This document shows, piece after piece, positions 16,494 through 27,352 of a DNA stretch of 64,000 nt. The notes under the pieces are model-generated. The model worked only from the letters and a program-made list of their open reading frames with translations. It ran no database searches and was not told where the DNA came from. The translations under genes were made by a program, and so were the position numbers. How positions within the stretch are numbered: position 1 is the stretch's first letter; every line of letters starts with the position of its first letter. This stretch comes from Streptomyces showdoensis (GTDB taxonomy: Bacteria; Actinomycetota; Actinomycetes; Streptomycetales; Streptomycetaceae): positions 1,178,001 through 1,242,000 of the forward strand of contig NZ_BAAAXG010000026.1 of assembly GCF_039535475.1 (NCBI RefSeq). Reading direction: 5' to 3'.

Positions 16494-16772
16494 ATGAGAA
16501 GCACACGCACCGCCCCGGGATCATGCGGCTCCTCCACCTCCTTCCTCTCGCTCTGGTCGAAGGGCTCGTTCCTGTCGATCGGGTCCGTCGGGTCCTTCAT
16601 GTCCATCGGATCCGTCGGTTCGGCCTTCTCGATCGGCTCCGTCGGGTCCTTCCTCAGCGTCGGGTCGCTGCTGTCGGACCGCTCGCGCTGGTCCGTGATG
16701 GCCTCGCGGTCGGTGGCCGCGGTCATGCGCTCCCGCAGCCGGCGACCGGGGTCACCGACGTCACGTCCGTGA
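16494..16772 (+). CDS. Small Ser/Gly/Val repeat protein
   Basis: This encodes 92 residues from the ATG at 16494, with CGGAGG just upstream. After about 15 residues comes a run of near-repeats of I-G-S-V-G-S-F: S-L-W-S-K-G-S-F-L, then S-I-G-S-V-G-S-F-M, S-I-G-S-V-G-S-A-F, S-I-G-S-V-G-S-F-L and S-V-G-S-L-L-S. I recall similar short Streptomyces proteins without known function. The pattern of small residues alternating with hydrophobic ones could form a beta-solenoid, an amyloid-like fibre or a membrane-active strand. No signal peptide is evident. It overlaps the convergent membrane-protein gene by 50 bp. Confidence 0.65.
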   Translation: MRSTRTAPGSCGSSTSFLSLWSKGSFLSIGSVGSFMSIGSVGSAFSIGSVGSFLSVGSLLSDRSRWSVMASRSVAAVMRSRSRRPGSPTSRP

Positions 16773-17256
16773 GCGGGACGTCGACCGTGCGGCCCTGCAC
16801 GACGAGGGTGAACGCGCCGCTGCCCCGGGTGAGTTCGCCGCACAGGGCGCCCGTGGAGGTCACGACCTCCACGGCCCGGGAACCGGCACCGGCGCCGGAC
16901 GGGGTGCCCGCGTCCTCCGGAGCGGGCCACCAGGAGCTCGTGGCGGCGAGGGCGGTCAGCAGGACGGTGGCGAAGGTGAGGATCAGGCCGGTGCGCAGCC
17001 GGCGGGCGGCCCGGTCCGGGTCGTCGGGGCCGGAGTGCGGCCAGGCCGTGCGGCCCACCAGGTAGACCGCGAGGACGGCGAGCAGCAGGGCGACCAGGAC
17101 CAGGACGCCCGCGACGGCCTCGACGCCCCGGGGTGCCGTCCCGGGGCCGCCGCCGGCCTTCAGCGCGCCGCACAGGCCCACGAAGCCGAGGGCCGCGAGT
17201 TGGAGCGTCAGCCAGCCGCGGGCGGAGGTCCGGACGGCTTCTTCGCTGTCGGTCAT
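16723..17256 (-). CDS. Small membrane protein, hypothetical
   Basis: This encodes 177 residues from an ATG at 17256 (M-T-D-S-E-E-A-V-R). Three hydrophobic segments are visible: near residues 15-32 (L-T-L-Q-L-A-A-L-G-F-V-G-L), 45-68 (V-A-G-V-L-V-L-V-A-L-L-L-A-V-L) and 90-107 (G-L-I-L-T-F-A-T-V-L-L-T). An extracytoplasmic tail of about 65 residues follows, with two cysteines. I do not recognise the family. The next in-frame starts upstream would run inside the oxidoreductase gene, so 17256 is preferred. Confidence 0.65.
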   Translation of the reverse strand: MTDSEEAVRTSARGWLTLQLAALGFVGLCGALKAGGGPGTAPRGVEAVAGVLVLVALLLAVLAVYLVGRTAWPHSGPDDPDRAARRLRTGLILTFATVLLTALAATSSWWPAPEDAGTPSGAGAGSRAVEVVTSTGALCGELTRGSGAFTLVVQGRTVDVPLTDVTSVTPVAGCGSA

Positions 17257-17367
17257 GGCGCAAGGATGCCGAGGCCGCGGCCCGGGAGGCGGGCTGCCAC
17301 GCCGAGGGGGAGACTGAAGGGGTAGCGCGGCCGGCCACAGGGGTGCCCTGGAGCTGGAGGAATGGTC

Positions 17368-18756
17368 ATGGGCGGTACGGCTGTGGAGACGCTGCGCGAG
17401 GCACTGCGCGGCGAGGTGACCGGCCCGCAGGACGCCGGGTACGACGAGGCCCGGTCGGTCTACAACGCGATGATCGACCGGCGGCCCGCGGTGATCGCGC
17501 GGTGCGCGGACGTGACGGACGTGCGGGCGACGGTGCGGTACGCCCGCGAGAGCGGGATGGACCTGGCGGTGCGCGGCGGCGGCCACAGCGGCGGCGGGCT
17601 GTGCATGGTGGACGGCTCCCTGCTGCTCGACCTGTCGGGGATGCGCTGGGTGCACGTGGACCCGGAGGCGAAGACGGCCCGGGTCGGCGGCGGCGCCCAA
17701 CTGGGCGACCTGGACCACGAGGCGCACGGCTTCGGGCTCGGCGTCCCGGCCGGGATCATGTCGACGACCGGAGTGGGCGGGCTGACCCTGGGCGGCGGGC
17801 ACGGGCACCTGACCCGGGCGTACGGGCTGACGATCGACAGCCTCCTCTCGGTGGACGTGGTCCTCGCGGACGGCTCGTTCGTGACGGCCTCGGCCGACGA
17901 ACACCCGGACCTGTACTGGGCGTTGCGCGGCGGCGGCGGGAACTTCGGGGTGGCCACCTCGTTCACGTACGCCCTGCATCCGGTGGACACGGTGGGCCTG
18001 GCGGTCACGCTGTGGGACCCGAAGGACATCGGGGCCGTGCTCCGCTGGTACCGGGAGTTCCTGCCGGCCGCCCCGGAGACGCTGAACGGCTTCTTCGCGA
18101 CGCTGACCGTGGCGCCGGGGCCGCCGTTCCCGGAGGAGATCCACGGGAAGAGGATGTGCGGCGTGGTGTGGTGCTCCACCGGCCCGGTGGACGAGGAGGA
18201 GCTGGTCCGCACCTTCGCCGACGTCGCCGAACCGGCCCCGCCGGTCTTCCACTTCGCGACGCCCATCCCGTACCCGGCGCTCCAGTCGCTGTTCGACGAG
18301 CTGATCCCGAAGGGCCTGCAGTGGTACTGGCGCGGGGACTTCTTCGACCGGATCACCGAGGGCGCGATCGACGTGCACCGCGCCTTCCTGGAGGACCTCC
18401 CCACCGAGCTGTCGACGATGCACCTCTACCCGGTCGACGGCGCGGCCCACCGCCCCGGCCCGGCGGACACCGCCTGGGCCTACCGGGACGCGGTCTGGTC
18501 CGGCGTGATCGGCGGCATCAGCCCCGACCCGTCCGACGCGGACCGCATCCGCGACTGGGCCGTCGGCTACTGGGACGCGCTGCACCCCCACTCGATGGGC
18601 GGGGCGTACGTGAACTTCCTCGGCGCCGACGAACCGGACGCCCGCGTCCGGGCCACCTACCGCGGCCACTACGACCGGCTGGCCGGGGTGAAGCGCACGT
18701 ACGACCCGGACAACGTCTTCCGCCACACCCAGAACGTCGAACCGGCGAAGGGCTAG
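17368..18756 (+). CDS. FAD-binding oxidoreductase, BBE (berberine-bridge) type
   Basis: This encodes 462 residues. The start at 17368 has CTGGAGG seven bases upstream; the in-frame ATG at 17362 is too close to it. Residues about 35-205 form the FAD_binding_4 domain, with R-G-G-G-H-S-G-G-G holding the histidine that binds FAD covalently. G-G-L-T-L-G-G-G-H-G-H-L follows, without the cysteine found in doubly linked enzymes. The C-terminus ends in the BBE motif (Y-V-N-F-L, then Y-D-P-D-N-V-F-R). Such enzymes oxidise sugars, alcohols or alkaloid-like metabolites with oxygen. No partner genes suggest the substrate. Confidence 0.9.
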   Translation: MGGTAVETLREALRGEVTGPQDAGYDEARSVYNAMIDRRPAVIARCADVTDVRATVRYARESGMDLAVRGGGHSGGGLCMVDGSLLLDLSGMRWVHVDPEAKTARVGGGAQLGDLDHEAHGFGLGVPAGIMSTTGVGGLTLGGGHGHLTRAYGLTIDSLLSVDVVLADGSFVTASADEHPDLYWALRGGGGNFGVATSFTYALHPVDTVGLAVTLWDPKDIGAVLRWYREFLPAAPETLNGFFATLTVAPGPPFPEEIHGKRMCGVVWCSTGPVDEEELVRTFADVAEPAPPVFHFATPIPYPALQSLFDELIPKGLQWYWRGDFFDRITEGAIDVHRAFLEDLPTELSTMHLYPVDGAAHRPGPADTAWAYRDAVWSGVIGGISPDPSDADRIRDWAVGYWDALHPHSMGGAYVNFLGADEPDARVRATYRGHYDRLAGVKRTYDPDNVFRHTQNVEPAKG

Positions 18757-18758
18757 GG

Positions 18759-18842
18759 CCTAGAGCCCCTCGGCCACCCGAGGGTCGAGCGGGGTTCCTC
18801 GACTTCGAGGTCCTGGAAGAGCGGGAGCGGTCCGGCCGGTGA
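18759..18842 (+). pseudogene. Possible antitoxin remnant before the PIN toxin
   Basis: The frame ending at the TGA at 18840-18842 overlaps the toxin's GTG as GTGA, the usual layout of antitoxin-toxin pairs. Its last residues, G-F-L-D-F-E-V-L-E-E-R-E-R-S-G-R, look like the C-terminal toxin-binding tail of a VapB-type antitoxin. No start codon or DNA-binding N-terminus is present, because the oxidoreductase gene ends at 18756, only a few bases upstream. I read this as the 3' end of a deleted antitoxin gene. Short length limits confidence. Confidence 0.4.
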
Positions 18843-19243
18843 ACTACCTCGCCGACGCCTCCGCGGTGTGGCGCATCCTGCGCCGGCAGATCGGCTCGCC
18901 GTGGCCGGAGCGGGTGGCCCGGGGGCAGGTTTCCCTGTGCCCGCCCGTGGAGGCCGAACTGATGCCGGGGCTGCGGTCCGACCGCGACTGCGAGCCCTTC
19001 CTCACCATGCTCGGCCAGACCTTCGGGTGGGTCCCCGCCCCGGACGACCCCTGGCCGGAGATCATCGCGATCCAGCGGGACCTGGTCCGCATCGGACACC
19101 ACCGCGGCCCCTCCCCGACGGACCTCCTGATCGCCCTGACGGCGGCGCAGCACGGGCTGACCCTCATCCACGTCGACGACGACTTCGACGCCGTCGCCAA
19201 GGTGCGTCCGGGGATCTCCGTGCTGCGCCTCGACACGCTCTGA
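18839..19243 (+). CDS. PIN-domain ribonuclease toxin (VapC-like)
   Basis: This encodes 134 residues from a GTG at 18839. PIN-domain acidic residues are in place: Asp6 in Y-L-A-D-A-S-A, Glu38/Glu40 in P-P-V-E-A-E-L, Asp95 in S-P-T-D-L-L-I-A and Asp113 in I-H-V-D-D-D-F. VapC toxins cleave tRNA or rRNA and are normally held by a VapB antitoxin encoded just upstream. Here only a tail-like remnant remains, so the toxin is either unchecked and inactive in practice or controlled by an antitoxin elsewhere. All four active-site acids are present. Confidence 0.85.
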   Translation: MNYLADASAVWRILRRQIGSPWPERVARGQVSLCPPVEAELMPGLRSDRDCEPFLTMLGQTFGWVPAPDDPWPEIIAIQRDLVRIGHHRGPSPTDLLIALTAAQHGLTLIHVDDDFDAVAKVRPGISVLRLDTL

Positions 19244-19257
19244 CGGGCGGCGAGGCC

Positions 19258-19884
19258 CTACCCCACCAACCGCACCGCCAGCACCACGATCAGCGTGCTC
19301 GACGCCAGGGCCGTGGTCAGGCGGCCGCGGGGGCCGGTGAGGGTGCGGCCCAGGAGGGTGCCGCCGGTGGCCAGGAGGAGTTGCCAGCTGGCGGAGGCGG
19401 CGAGGGCGGCGGTCACGAAGGCGGTGCGTTCGGCGGCCGAGGCGGGGGCGTCGGGGCCGGTCGCCAGGATCAGGGCGACGAAGTAGATCACCGTCATGGG
19501 GTTGAGGACCGTGATGCCCAGGAAGGTCGCGTAGGCGCGGGCCGGGCTCAGGGGCGCGGAGCCGTCGTCGCGGGAGGCGAGGGCGCCGTCGCGGTGGGCG
19601 CGGAGGGCCGTCCGGGCCGCGCGGACGGCCAGGACCACCAGGACCAGGGCGGAGACCCAGCGGAGCGGGGTCGTCACGGGGGTCAGGTACGGGACGAGGG
19701 CGGAGCCGCCCGCGACCGCGAGGAGGGCGTAGACGCCGTCGGCGGTCGCGACGCCGAGGGCCGCCGCGGCGCCCGTGCGCCAGCCGGTGCGGGCGGTGAC
19801 GGCGACGAGGTACGCGCCGACCGCGCCGACCGGGATCGCGATGCCGTAGCCGGCCAGCAGGCCGGCCAGGGCCGCGGTCGTCAC
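19258..19884 (-). CDS. LysE family amino-acid exporter
   Basis: This encodes 208 residues from the ATG at 19884. Six hydrophobic helices and the family motif near the N-terminus (G-Y-G-I-A-I-P-V-G-A-V-G-A-Y-L) identify a LysE/RhtB-type exporter; L-N-P-M-T-V-I-Y-F near residue 126 is the second conserved element. The protein exports amino acids or related small molecules across the inner membrane. Its ATG overlaps the stop of the DUF2087 gene (ATGA), so the two are co-expressed. Confidence 0.9.
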   Translation of the reverse strand: MTTAALAGLLAGYGIAIPVGAVGAYLVAVTARTGWRTGAAAALGVATADGVYALLAVAGGSALVPYLTPVTTPLRWVSALVLVVLAVRAARTALRAHRDGALASRDDGSAPLSPARAYATFLGITVLNPMTVIYFVALILATGPDAPASAAERTAFVTAALAASASWQLLLATGGTLLGRTLTGPRGRLTTALASSTLIVVLAVRLVG

Positions 19885-20162
19885 GCGACGGCGGCGGTCG
19901 CTCCTACGGGGGCGCCGGGCTGTCGCCGGTAGGCCGAGCCGTCCTTGGTCCGGGCGAGCTGTCCGCCGATGACGAGGTAGCGGCGCAGCGCCGGGAAGTC
20001 CGCGTGCACGGTCTTCAGGGCCTCGTTGACCTCGCGCTCGGTGTAGACGCGGGACGGCTCGAAGAGGGTGGCGGCCAGGTGGTCGAGCAGGGCCGCCCGG
20101 CGGGCGGGCTTGCGCGGGATCGCCTTGAGGCGCCCGTCGGCGGCGAAGAGGTCGGAGGTCAT
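19881..20162 (-). CDS. DUF2087 domain protein
   Basis: This encodes 93 residues from the ATG at 20162. The DUF2087 pattern is clear: G-R-L-K-A-I-P-R-K-x-A-R-R near residue 10, Y-T-E-R-E-V-N-E-A-L near residue 40, D-F-P-A-L-R-R-Y-L near residue 54 and R-T-K-D-G-S-A-Y-R near residue 70. Such domains are small winged-helix-like units often found after a DNA-binding domain; here the domain stands alone. It overlaps the LysE gene by 4 bp and may regulate it. The frame is open far upstream, but that part is antisense-style shadow. Confidence 0.8.
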   Translation of the reverse strand: MTSDLFAADGRLKAIPRKPARRAALLDHLAATLFEPSRVYTEREVNEALKTVHADFPALRRYLVIGGQLARTKDGSAYRRQPGAPVGATAAVA

Positions 20163-20203
20163 GGGTGCAGACTGGCGCCGGACGGCCGCCCGCGGCAACG
20201 GGT

Positions 20204-20482
20204 TTATCGCGTCATGACCTTCACCGCGGGGTCGATCCTCGGCATCAGCGGCGGCATCCCGTGCTCCACGAAGATCGGCCGGGCCTGCTCGACGAAGGCC
20301 CGGAAGTCCTCCTCCGACTCCCAGAAGTCCACCACCCGCCAGCCCCCCGACCCGTCGGGACCGGCCGCGTGGGCGAGGAAGCCCCGGGCGGGCCACCAGG
20401 GCGCGGCGACGAGCGCGGCGGTGGCGCGCTCGTAGACCTCCTGGGTCAGACCGGGGACCTCGATGGTGACGATGACGGCCAT
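20204..20482 (-). CDS. Small ABM-like (dimeric ferredoxin-like fold) protein
   Basis: This encodes 92 residues from an ATG at 20482. V-I-V-T-I-E-V-P-G-L-T near the start, G-F-L-A-H-A-A-G in the middle and V-D-F-W-E-S-E-E-D-F-R-A-F near residue 51 fit the antibiotic-biosynthesis-monooxygenase-like alpha+beta barrel. Members are often cofactor-free oxygenases or have no known role. It is only 41 bp from the DUF2087 gene. It lies downstream of the NRPS (stop at 20591) on the same strand, so membership in the cluster is possible but unproven. Confidence 0.7.
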   Translation of the reverse strand: MAVIVTIEVPGLTQEVYERATAALVAAPWWPARGFLAHAAGPDGSGGWRVVDFWESEEDFRAFVEQARPIFVEHGMPPLMPRIDPAVKVMTR

Positions 20483-20590
20483 GGTGCTGCTCCCGGTGCG
20501 CGCGAAGGGGCGGGGTCCCGACCAGCACAGCAGCCGGTCCCCCGCCCCGCACCGCGGCCGGGCCCGAAAGGGCTACCGGCGCGGGGGCCC

Positions 20591-23500
20591 TTACCGCCCC
20601 AGCCGGTAGTGGATCTTCTTGACCAGCTCCTTCAGGTCCGGCGCCCGCAGCAGGCTGTAGTGGTCGGCGTCCAGCTCGATCACCGTCGGCGGGCGGGAGG
20701 ACCAGCCGGTGGCGGCTTCGAGGAAGGAGTAGTCGTCGCCCTGCGCCTTGAAGATCGTCACCGGGCAGGACACCTTCCGCTCGGTCAGCTCCCGGAAGGT
20801 GTACGTGAAGTCGAAGGTCTGCTCCACGATCGCGATGATCCGGGCGATCAGCTCCGGGTCGAGCGCCGGGAAGCGTTCCGCCACGTGCGCGGCGAACGAC
20901 TCCGCGTCCTCGGCGGGGACGTCCGCGAGGGCGCCCGCGAAGACCGAGTACAGGATCTGGGTGAAGCCGGGGTTGTCGTACGAGGCGCCGCCGGCCGCGG
21001 ACTCCGCCCGGACCTTCGGGGAGCCGGGGGCGATCAGGAAGAGGTTCTCCACCTGCTCGCCCGCCGCCTCCAGGAGGTGCGCCGACTCGAAGGCGACGCG
21101 GGCCCCGAAGGAGTAGCCCCACAGGGTGTACGGGCCGGAGGGCTGGCGCCGCCGGATCGCGGCCACGTCGGCCGCGGCCATCTCGCGGATCGTCGCGTGG
21201 GGCGTCTCGCCCCGGTTGATGCCGTGCGCCTGCACCCCGTAGAACGGGCGGTCGATGCCGATCTCCTCCGCCAGGAAGCGCAGGTTCATCGTGTAACCGC
21301 CGAGCCCGGGCCAGCAGAACACGGGCGACTGGGCGCCGTCCGCGTGCAGCCGCACCAGCCGGGAGGCGGGGGCCGCCGCGGCGCCGTCCACGCGGTGGGC
21401 CAGCTTCTCGATGGTGGGGGCCTCGAAGAGGATCTGGAGCGGGAGGGAGGCCTCCGTGAACTCGCGGTTGATCTTCGTGATGAGGGCGACCGCGATCAGC
21501 GAGTTGCCGCCCGACTCGAAGAAGTCGTCCTGCACGGAGACCGCCTCGACCTCCTCGTACTTGAGCGCCGCCGCCCAGATCTCGGTGAGCCGCTTCTCGG
21601 TGCGGGTGCGCGGCAGCACGTGCGGGCGGCCGTGCAGGCCCGCGTTGACGACGGCCAGCTCGCCCAGCGCCTTGGTGTCGACCTTGCCGTTGGCGGAGTG
21701 CGGCAGCCGGTCGAGGACGACGACCCGGTTCGGGATCATGTAGTCGGGCAGGTGGTTGACCAGGTCGTCGCGGATCATCTCCGCGGGGCCCTTCATGTGG
21801 ACGGTGTCCTCGTACATGCCCTCGCTGAGCCGCTGTTCCTCGCTGACCCGGCCGCCGACGAAGAAGTACGAGGGGCCGGTCGCGCGGCCCGCCGCCGTCA
21901 GGACCTCGTCCATGCGGCGGGCGGCCGGCAGCGGGTTGCCCGACATGGAGCTGTAGCCGGAGGACATGAACCCGAGTCCGTGCCCGCCGAGTTGGAGCCG
22001 CTGCAGGGCGCGGCCGAGGTCGATGTAGGCGCGCCAGGGCTCCGTGCTCCGGCTGATCGCCGTGATGCCGAGGCTCGCCCGCTCGTACACCGCCTGGTTG
22101 ATCGCGATGACGTGCTTCTTCTCGACCAGGCCGGGCGACAGGAGGGTCAGCCCGCCGTCCTCGTAGGCGTACTGGCCCTCCGGGAGGTCGGCGATCCGGT
22201 CCGGGTGGGCCTGGACGTAGAGGTCGACCTCCGCCTCCGTCGCCGCGGCCGACTCCTCGTCGTACGGCACCAGCTCGAAGACGCCCAGGTCCACGATGCC
22301 CTCGGGGGCTCCCGGCGCCCCGCCGCGCACCGGGCGGATCGCGAGGCCCAGGCCCGGCAGAATCTCCTCGAACAGACCGACCATGTGGCCGGCCTCGATC
22401 TCCAGCACCTCGCGGATGTTGTTCCGGTAGACCGGCTCGATCGCCGCCCACCTGCCGCGGAACCCGAAGCGCACCAGGGGCTCCCCCTCGGCGGTGCCCG
22501 GCTCCATCAGGTGCAGCCGGTGGTGGACCGGGTGGTGGTAGTACGTGCCGGGCTCCAGGCCCGCGATCCCGCGCACCTCCACGTACAGCTGCGTCGCGTA
22601 GAGCGCGCCCGGCGAGGCGTAGCCGTACTTCGGGAGCAGCCGCTCCTCGCTGGCGAACTGGCCGAACCAGCGCAGGATCTCGCCCAGGTCGGCGGCGGTC
22701 AGGCTGCCGACCGGGCGCGAGCCGATGTCCTCGGGGCGGCGGGCCAGGGCGGCGAGGACGTCGGCCCGGGTGACCGGGCCGCCCTCGTAGAAGCGGTAGG
22801 TCTTGCGCGCGAAGACGGTGCGGCGCATCCGCTCGGTGGGGGTGCGGCCGGGGAGCCCGACGACGGGGCGGCCGGCGAGGGCGGCGGCGTCGAGGGTGCC
22901 CGCGTTGGACAGCTGCGCCTTGACCTGGAGCTTGGACTCCTTGGACTGGTGGTGGGCGCCGTGGTTGCCCTGGTCCATCAGGGCGGCTTCCTTCGGGGAG
23001 AGCTCGACGCAGGCGACCAGGTTCTGGAAGCCGGTGCGGGGCTCGTTCTTCACGATGACGGCCGCGGACTTCACCCAGTCGTGGTTCTCGATGGCGAGCG
23101 CGATCTCGTCGAGCTCGACGCGGAAGCCGCGGAGCTTGATCTGGTTGTCGGCGCGGCCGGCGAACTGGACGGTGCCGTCCTCGTTCCAGGTGGCCAGGTC
23201 GCCGGTGCGGTAGAGCCGTTCGCCGTCCTCGGCGGTGATGAAGCGCTCGGCCGTGAGCTCGGGCCGGTCCAGGTACCCCCGCGCCACCTGGACGCCGCCG
23301 ATGCACAGCTCGCCGTCGCGTATGTGGAAGCTCGTCTCGTACGCCGGTCTGCCGATCGGGATCGCGGAGGGCCCGTCGGCGACGGTGGCGCGGTCCACGG
23401 TGTGGGAGGAGGCGTTGATGGTGCACTCGGTCGGGCCGTACAGGTTGACCAGCTCGGCCCCGGGCAGCTCGGCGAGCAGCTGCACGGCGAGGTTGCGGGA

Positions 23501-24352
23501 GAGGATCTCGCCGCCCGAGTAGACCCGGCGCAGGCTCGTGCAGGAGCCGAGGCGCTCGGTGTCGACGAGGGCCTGGAGCAGGGTGGGGACGCCCTGGAGC
23601 ATGGTGACGTCGTACCGGCGGATGGTGTCGATCAGCCCCTCGGGGTCGCGGTAGACGCCGGGCGGGCCCATGGCGACGCGGGCGCCGACGGCGGAGGCGA
23701 GGATCTCCCACTGGGCCGCGTCGAAGGACATGGGGGTCTTCTGGACGACGACGGCGTCCGGGCCGAGCGCGTGCTCGGCGCCCATCCAGCGCAGCTGCGC
23801 GGCGAGGGAGCGGTGCTCGACCATGACGCCCTTGGGCTTGCCGGTGGAGCCCGAGGTGTAGATGACGTACGCGAGTTGGGACGGGCTCAGCTCCACCTCG
23901 GTGATGGGCGGTTCCTCGCCGGCGGTGCGCCAGGCGTGCTGGACGGCGTCCTTGAGGGTGACCACGGTGGTGCCGGGCGGGGCGAGTTCGGCGACGCGCT
24001 CGCGGAAGCGCTCCTGGGTGAAGACGATCCGGGCGCCGCTGTCCTCGATCATGTAGCGCAGGCGCTCCTCGGGGTACTCCGGGGAGAGCGGGACGTAGGC
24101 ACCGCCGGAGAACAGCACGCCCCACGTGCCGATCACCAGTTCGAGTGAAGGTTCGACGTGCACGCCGATCCGCTCGTCGGCGCGCACGCCCAAGGTGCGG
24201 AGGTACGCGGCGAGGACGGCGGCGCCCTCGTGGAGCTCGCGGAACGACAGGCCGTCGTCGCCGAAGACGACGGCGGTGTCCTCCGGCCGCCGTGCCGCCT
24301 GGTCGCGCAGGAGCCGGTCGAGCGTCTCCCGCGGTGTCACCGTGCTGGGCAT
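20591..24352 (-). CDS. Single-module NRPS, A-Ox-T-TE (indigoidine-synthetase-like)
   Basis: This encodes 1253 residues. The adenylation domain spans about 25-455 (Y-T-S-G-S-T-G-K-P-K-G at 165-175; Y-R-T-G-D near 381). A nitroreductase-like oxidase domain, from about 505, is inserted before the end of the A domain, whose last motif is N-G-K-V-D. The T domain has Ser951 (G-G-N-S-L) and the thioesterase Ser1081 (G-Y-S-F-G). This layout matches IndC/BpsA, which turn two glutamines into blue indigoidine. Pocket residues read D211, A212, W215, Q253, Y278, G280, L304, I312, N313, by recall one change (F to Y) from the indigoidine-synthetase set. indA/indB homologues are absent nearby. T-domain activation probably needs a phosphopantetheinyl transferase. 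Confidence 0.9.
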   Translation of the reverse strand: MPSTVTPRETLDRLLRDQAARRPEDTAVVFGDDGLSFRELHEGAAVLAAYLRTLGVRADERIGVHVEPSLELVIGTWGVLFSGGAYVPLSPEYPEERLRYMIEDSGARIVFTQERFRERVAELAPPGTTVVTLKDAVQHAWRTAGEEPPITEVELSPSQLAYVIYTSGSTGKPKGVMVEHRSLAAQLRWMGAEHALGPDAVVVQKTPMSFDAAQWEILASAVGARVAMGPPGVYRDPEGLIDTIRRYDVTMLQGVPTLLQALVDTERLGSCTSLRRVYSGGEILSRNLAVQLLAELPGAELVNLYGPTECTINASSHTVDRATVADGPSAIPIGRPAYETSFHIRDGELCIGGVQVARGYLDRPELTAERFITAEDGERLYRTGDLATWNEDGTVQFAGRADNQIKLRGFRVELDEIALAIENHDWVKSAAVIVKNEPRTGFQNLVACVELSPKEAALMDQGNHGAHHQSKESKLQVKAQLSNAGTLDAAALAGRPVVGLPGRTPTERMRRTVFARKTYRFYEGGPVTRADVLAALARRPEDIGSRPVGSLTAADLGEILRWFGQFASEERLLPKYGYASPGALYATQLYVEVRGIAGLEPGTYYHHPVHHRLHLMEPGTAEGEPLVRFGFRGRWAAIEPVYRNNIREVLEIEAGHMVGLFEEILPGLGLAIRPVRGGAPGAPEGIVDLGVFELVPYDEESAAATEAEVDLYVQAHPDRIADLPEGQYAYEDGGLTLLSPGLVEKKHVIAINQAVYERASLGITAISRSTEPWRAYIDLGRALQRLQLGGHGLGFMSSGYSSMSGNPLPAARRMDEVLTAAGRATGPSYFFVGGRVSEEQRLSEGMYEDTVHMKGPAEMIRDDLVNHLPDYMIPNRVVVLDRLPHSANGKVDTKALGELAVVNAGLHGRPHVLPRTRTEKRLTEIWAAALKYEEVEAVSVQDDFFESGGNSLIAVALITKINREFTEASLPLQILFEAPTIEKLAHRVDGAAAAPASRLVRLHADGAQSPVFCWPGLGGYTMNLRFLAEEIGIDRPFYGVQAHGINRGETPHATIREMAAADVAAIRRRQPSGPYTLWGYSFGARVAFESAHLLEAAGEQVENLFLIAPGSPKVRAESAAGGASYDNPGFTQILYSVFAGALADVPAEDAESFAAHVAERFPALDPELIARIIAIVEQTFDFTYTFRELTERKVSCPVTIFKAQGDDYSFLEAATGWSSRPPTVIELDADHYSLLRAPDLKELVKKIHYRLGR

Positions 24353-24377
24353 GAAGGTCCTCTTCGTGAGTGAAAGG

Positions 24378-24414
24378 GGTGGGCCCCGGTCCCGAAGGAC
24401 CGGGGCCCGCCACC
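24378..24414 (-). terminator. Hairpin between the methyl-cycle operon and the NRPS
   Basis: GGTGGGCCCCGGTCC and GGACCGGGGCCC-GCC-ACC pair with a small bulge around a CGAA loop, directly after the stop of the DinB-like gene (24416) and before the NRPS start (24352). It may end or attenuate the upstream operon; the NRPS could be read through it or have its own start. Confidence 0.65.
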
Positions 24415-24415
24415 C

Positions 24416-25089
24416 TCAGCGGTAGATGAGTAGTTCCTGCTCCGTCGCGCCCGTCAGTTCGTAGCGGGTCCGTACCAGCGGGCGTCCCGAATAGATGCGG
24501 ATCAAGGTCGCCGCGTCCCCGTGGAAGCGGGCCGGCGGCCGGCCCTCGATCTCGTTGCCGAGGGCGACCTCGCCGTCCCGGTCCGCGAGCACCCCGACCA
24601 GCCGGGGGGTCTCCCGCTTGCGGCTGGTGACGGAGAGCAGCGGCAGGGCCAGGTCGAGGGCGTCCCCGCAGTAGGCCCCGGGTTCGCCGAAGGCCTCCCG
24701 TACGTCCCCGGCGTGGACCCACTCGCCGAGCGCGACCGCGTCGAGCCGGCCGTCCTCCCGCTCGGCGATCACCGGGCCGGCCTCGGTGAGGCCCCGCTCC
24801 AGCTCGTCGAGGACCCGGTCGAGCGGCCAGTCCTCCCGCTCGGCCACGTCGCAGGCGTTGGCCTCGGGCAGGAACACGCCCTCCTCCAGCCGCCCCTCGA
24901 CGATCCTGACCAGGGCCGCCCCGCAGTGCGCGAGCACCTGCCGGGCGGTCCAGCCCGGGCAGGCCGTGCGGAGCTCGAACGCCTCGGCGGGCGTCCGGCG
25001 CAGCAGCGGCATCAGCAGGTCCCGCTCCGTCTTCAGGAGGTGGTCCGGGAGCCAGGGGTCACGTCTGTCGTGCGTGTCGTCGGTACACA

Positions 25090-25090
<1 letters not shown>
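24416..25090 (-). CDS. DinB / maleylpyruvate-isomerase-like mycothiol-family protein
   Basis: This encodes 224 residues from an ATG at 25090 that shares one base with the AhcY stop (TGATG). Residues 15-150 match the DinB-like maleylpyruvate isomerase N-terminal domain: L-R-T-A-C-P-G-W-T-A-R-Q-V-L-A-H-C near residue 40, with the histidine of the metal site and a later G-E-W-V-H-A-G-D-V-R. Some family members use mycothiol as cofactor. Tight coupling to a complete methyl-cycle operon is unusual; it could be a thiol-dependent tailoring or detoxification enzyme of the pathway. Not a recognised part of methionine metabolism. Confidence 0.8.

Positions 25091-27348
<2,258 letters not shown>

Positions 27349-27352
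<4 letters not shown>

Noticed and set aside
20165..24148. 1327-codon plus-strand frame across the NRPS gene
   Set aside because: It is antisense to a clear NRPS with all core motifs, and has low-complexity composition and no recognisable domain.
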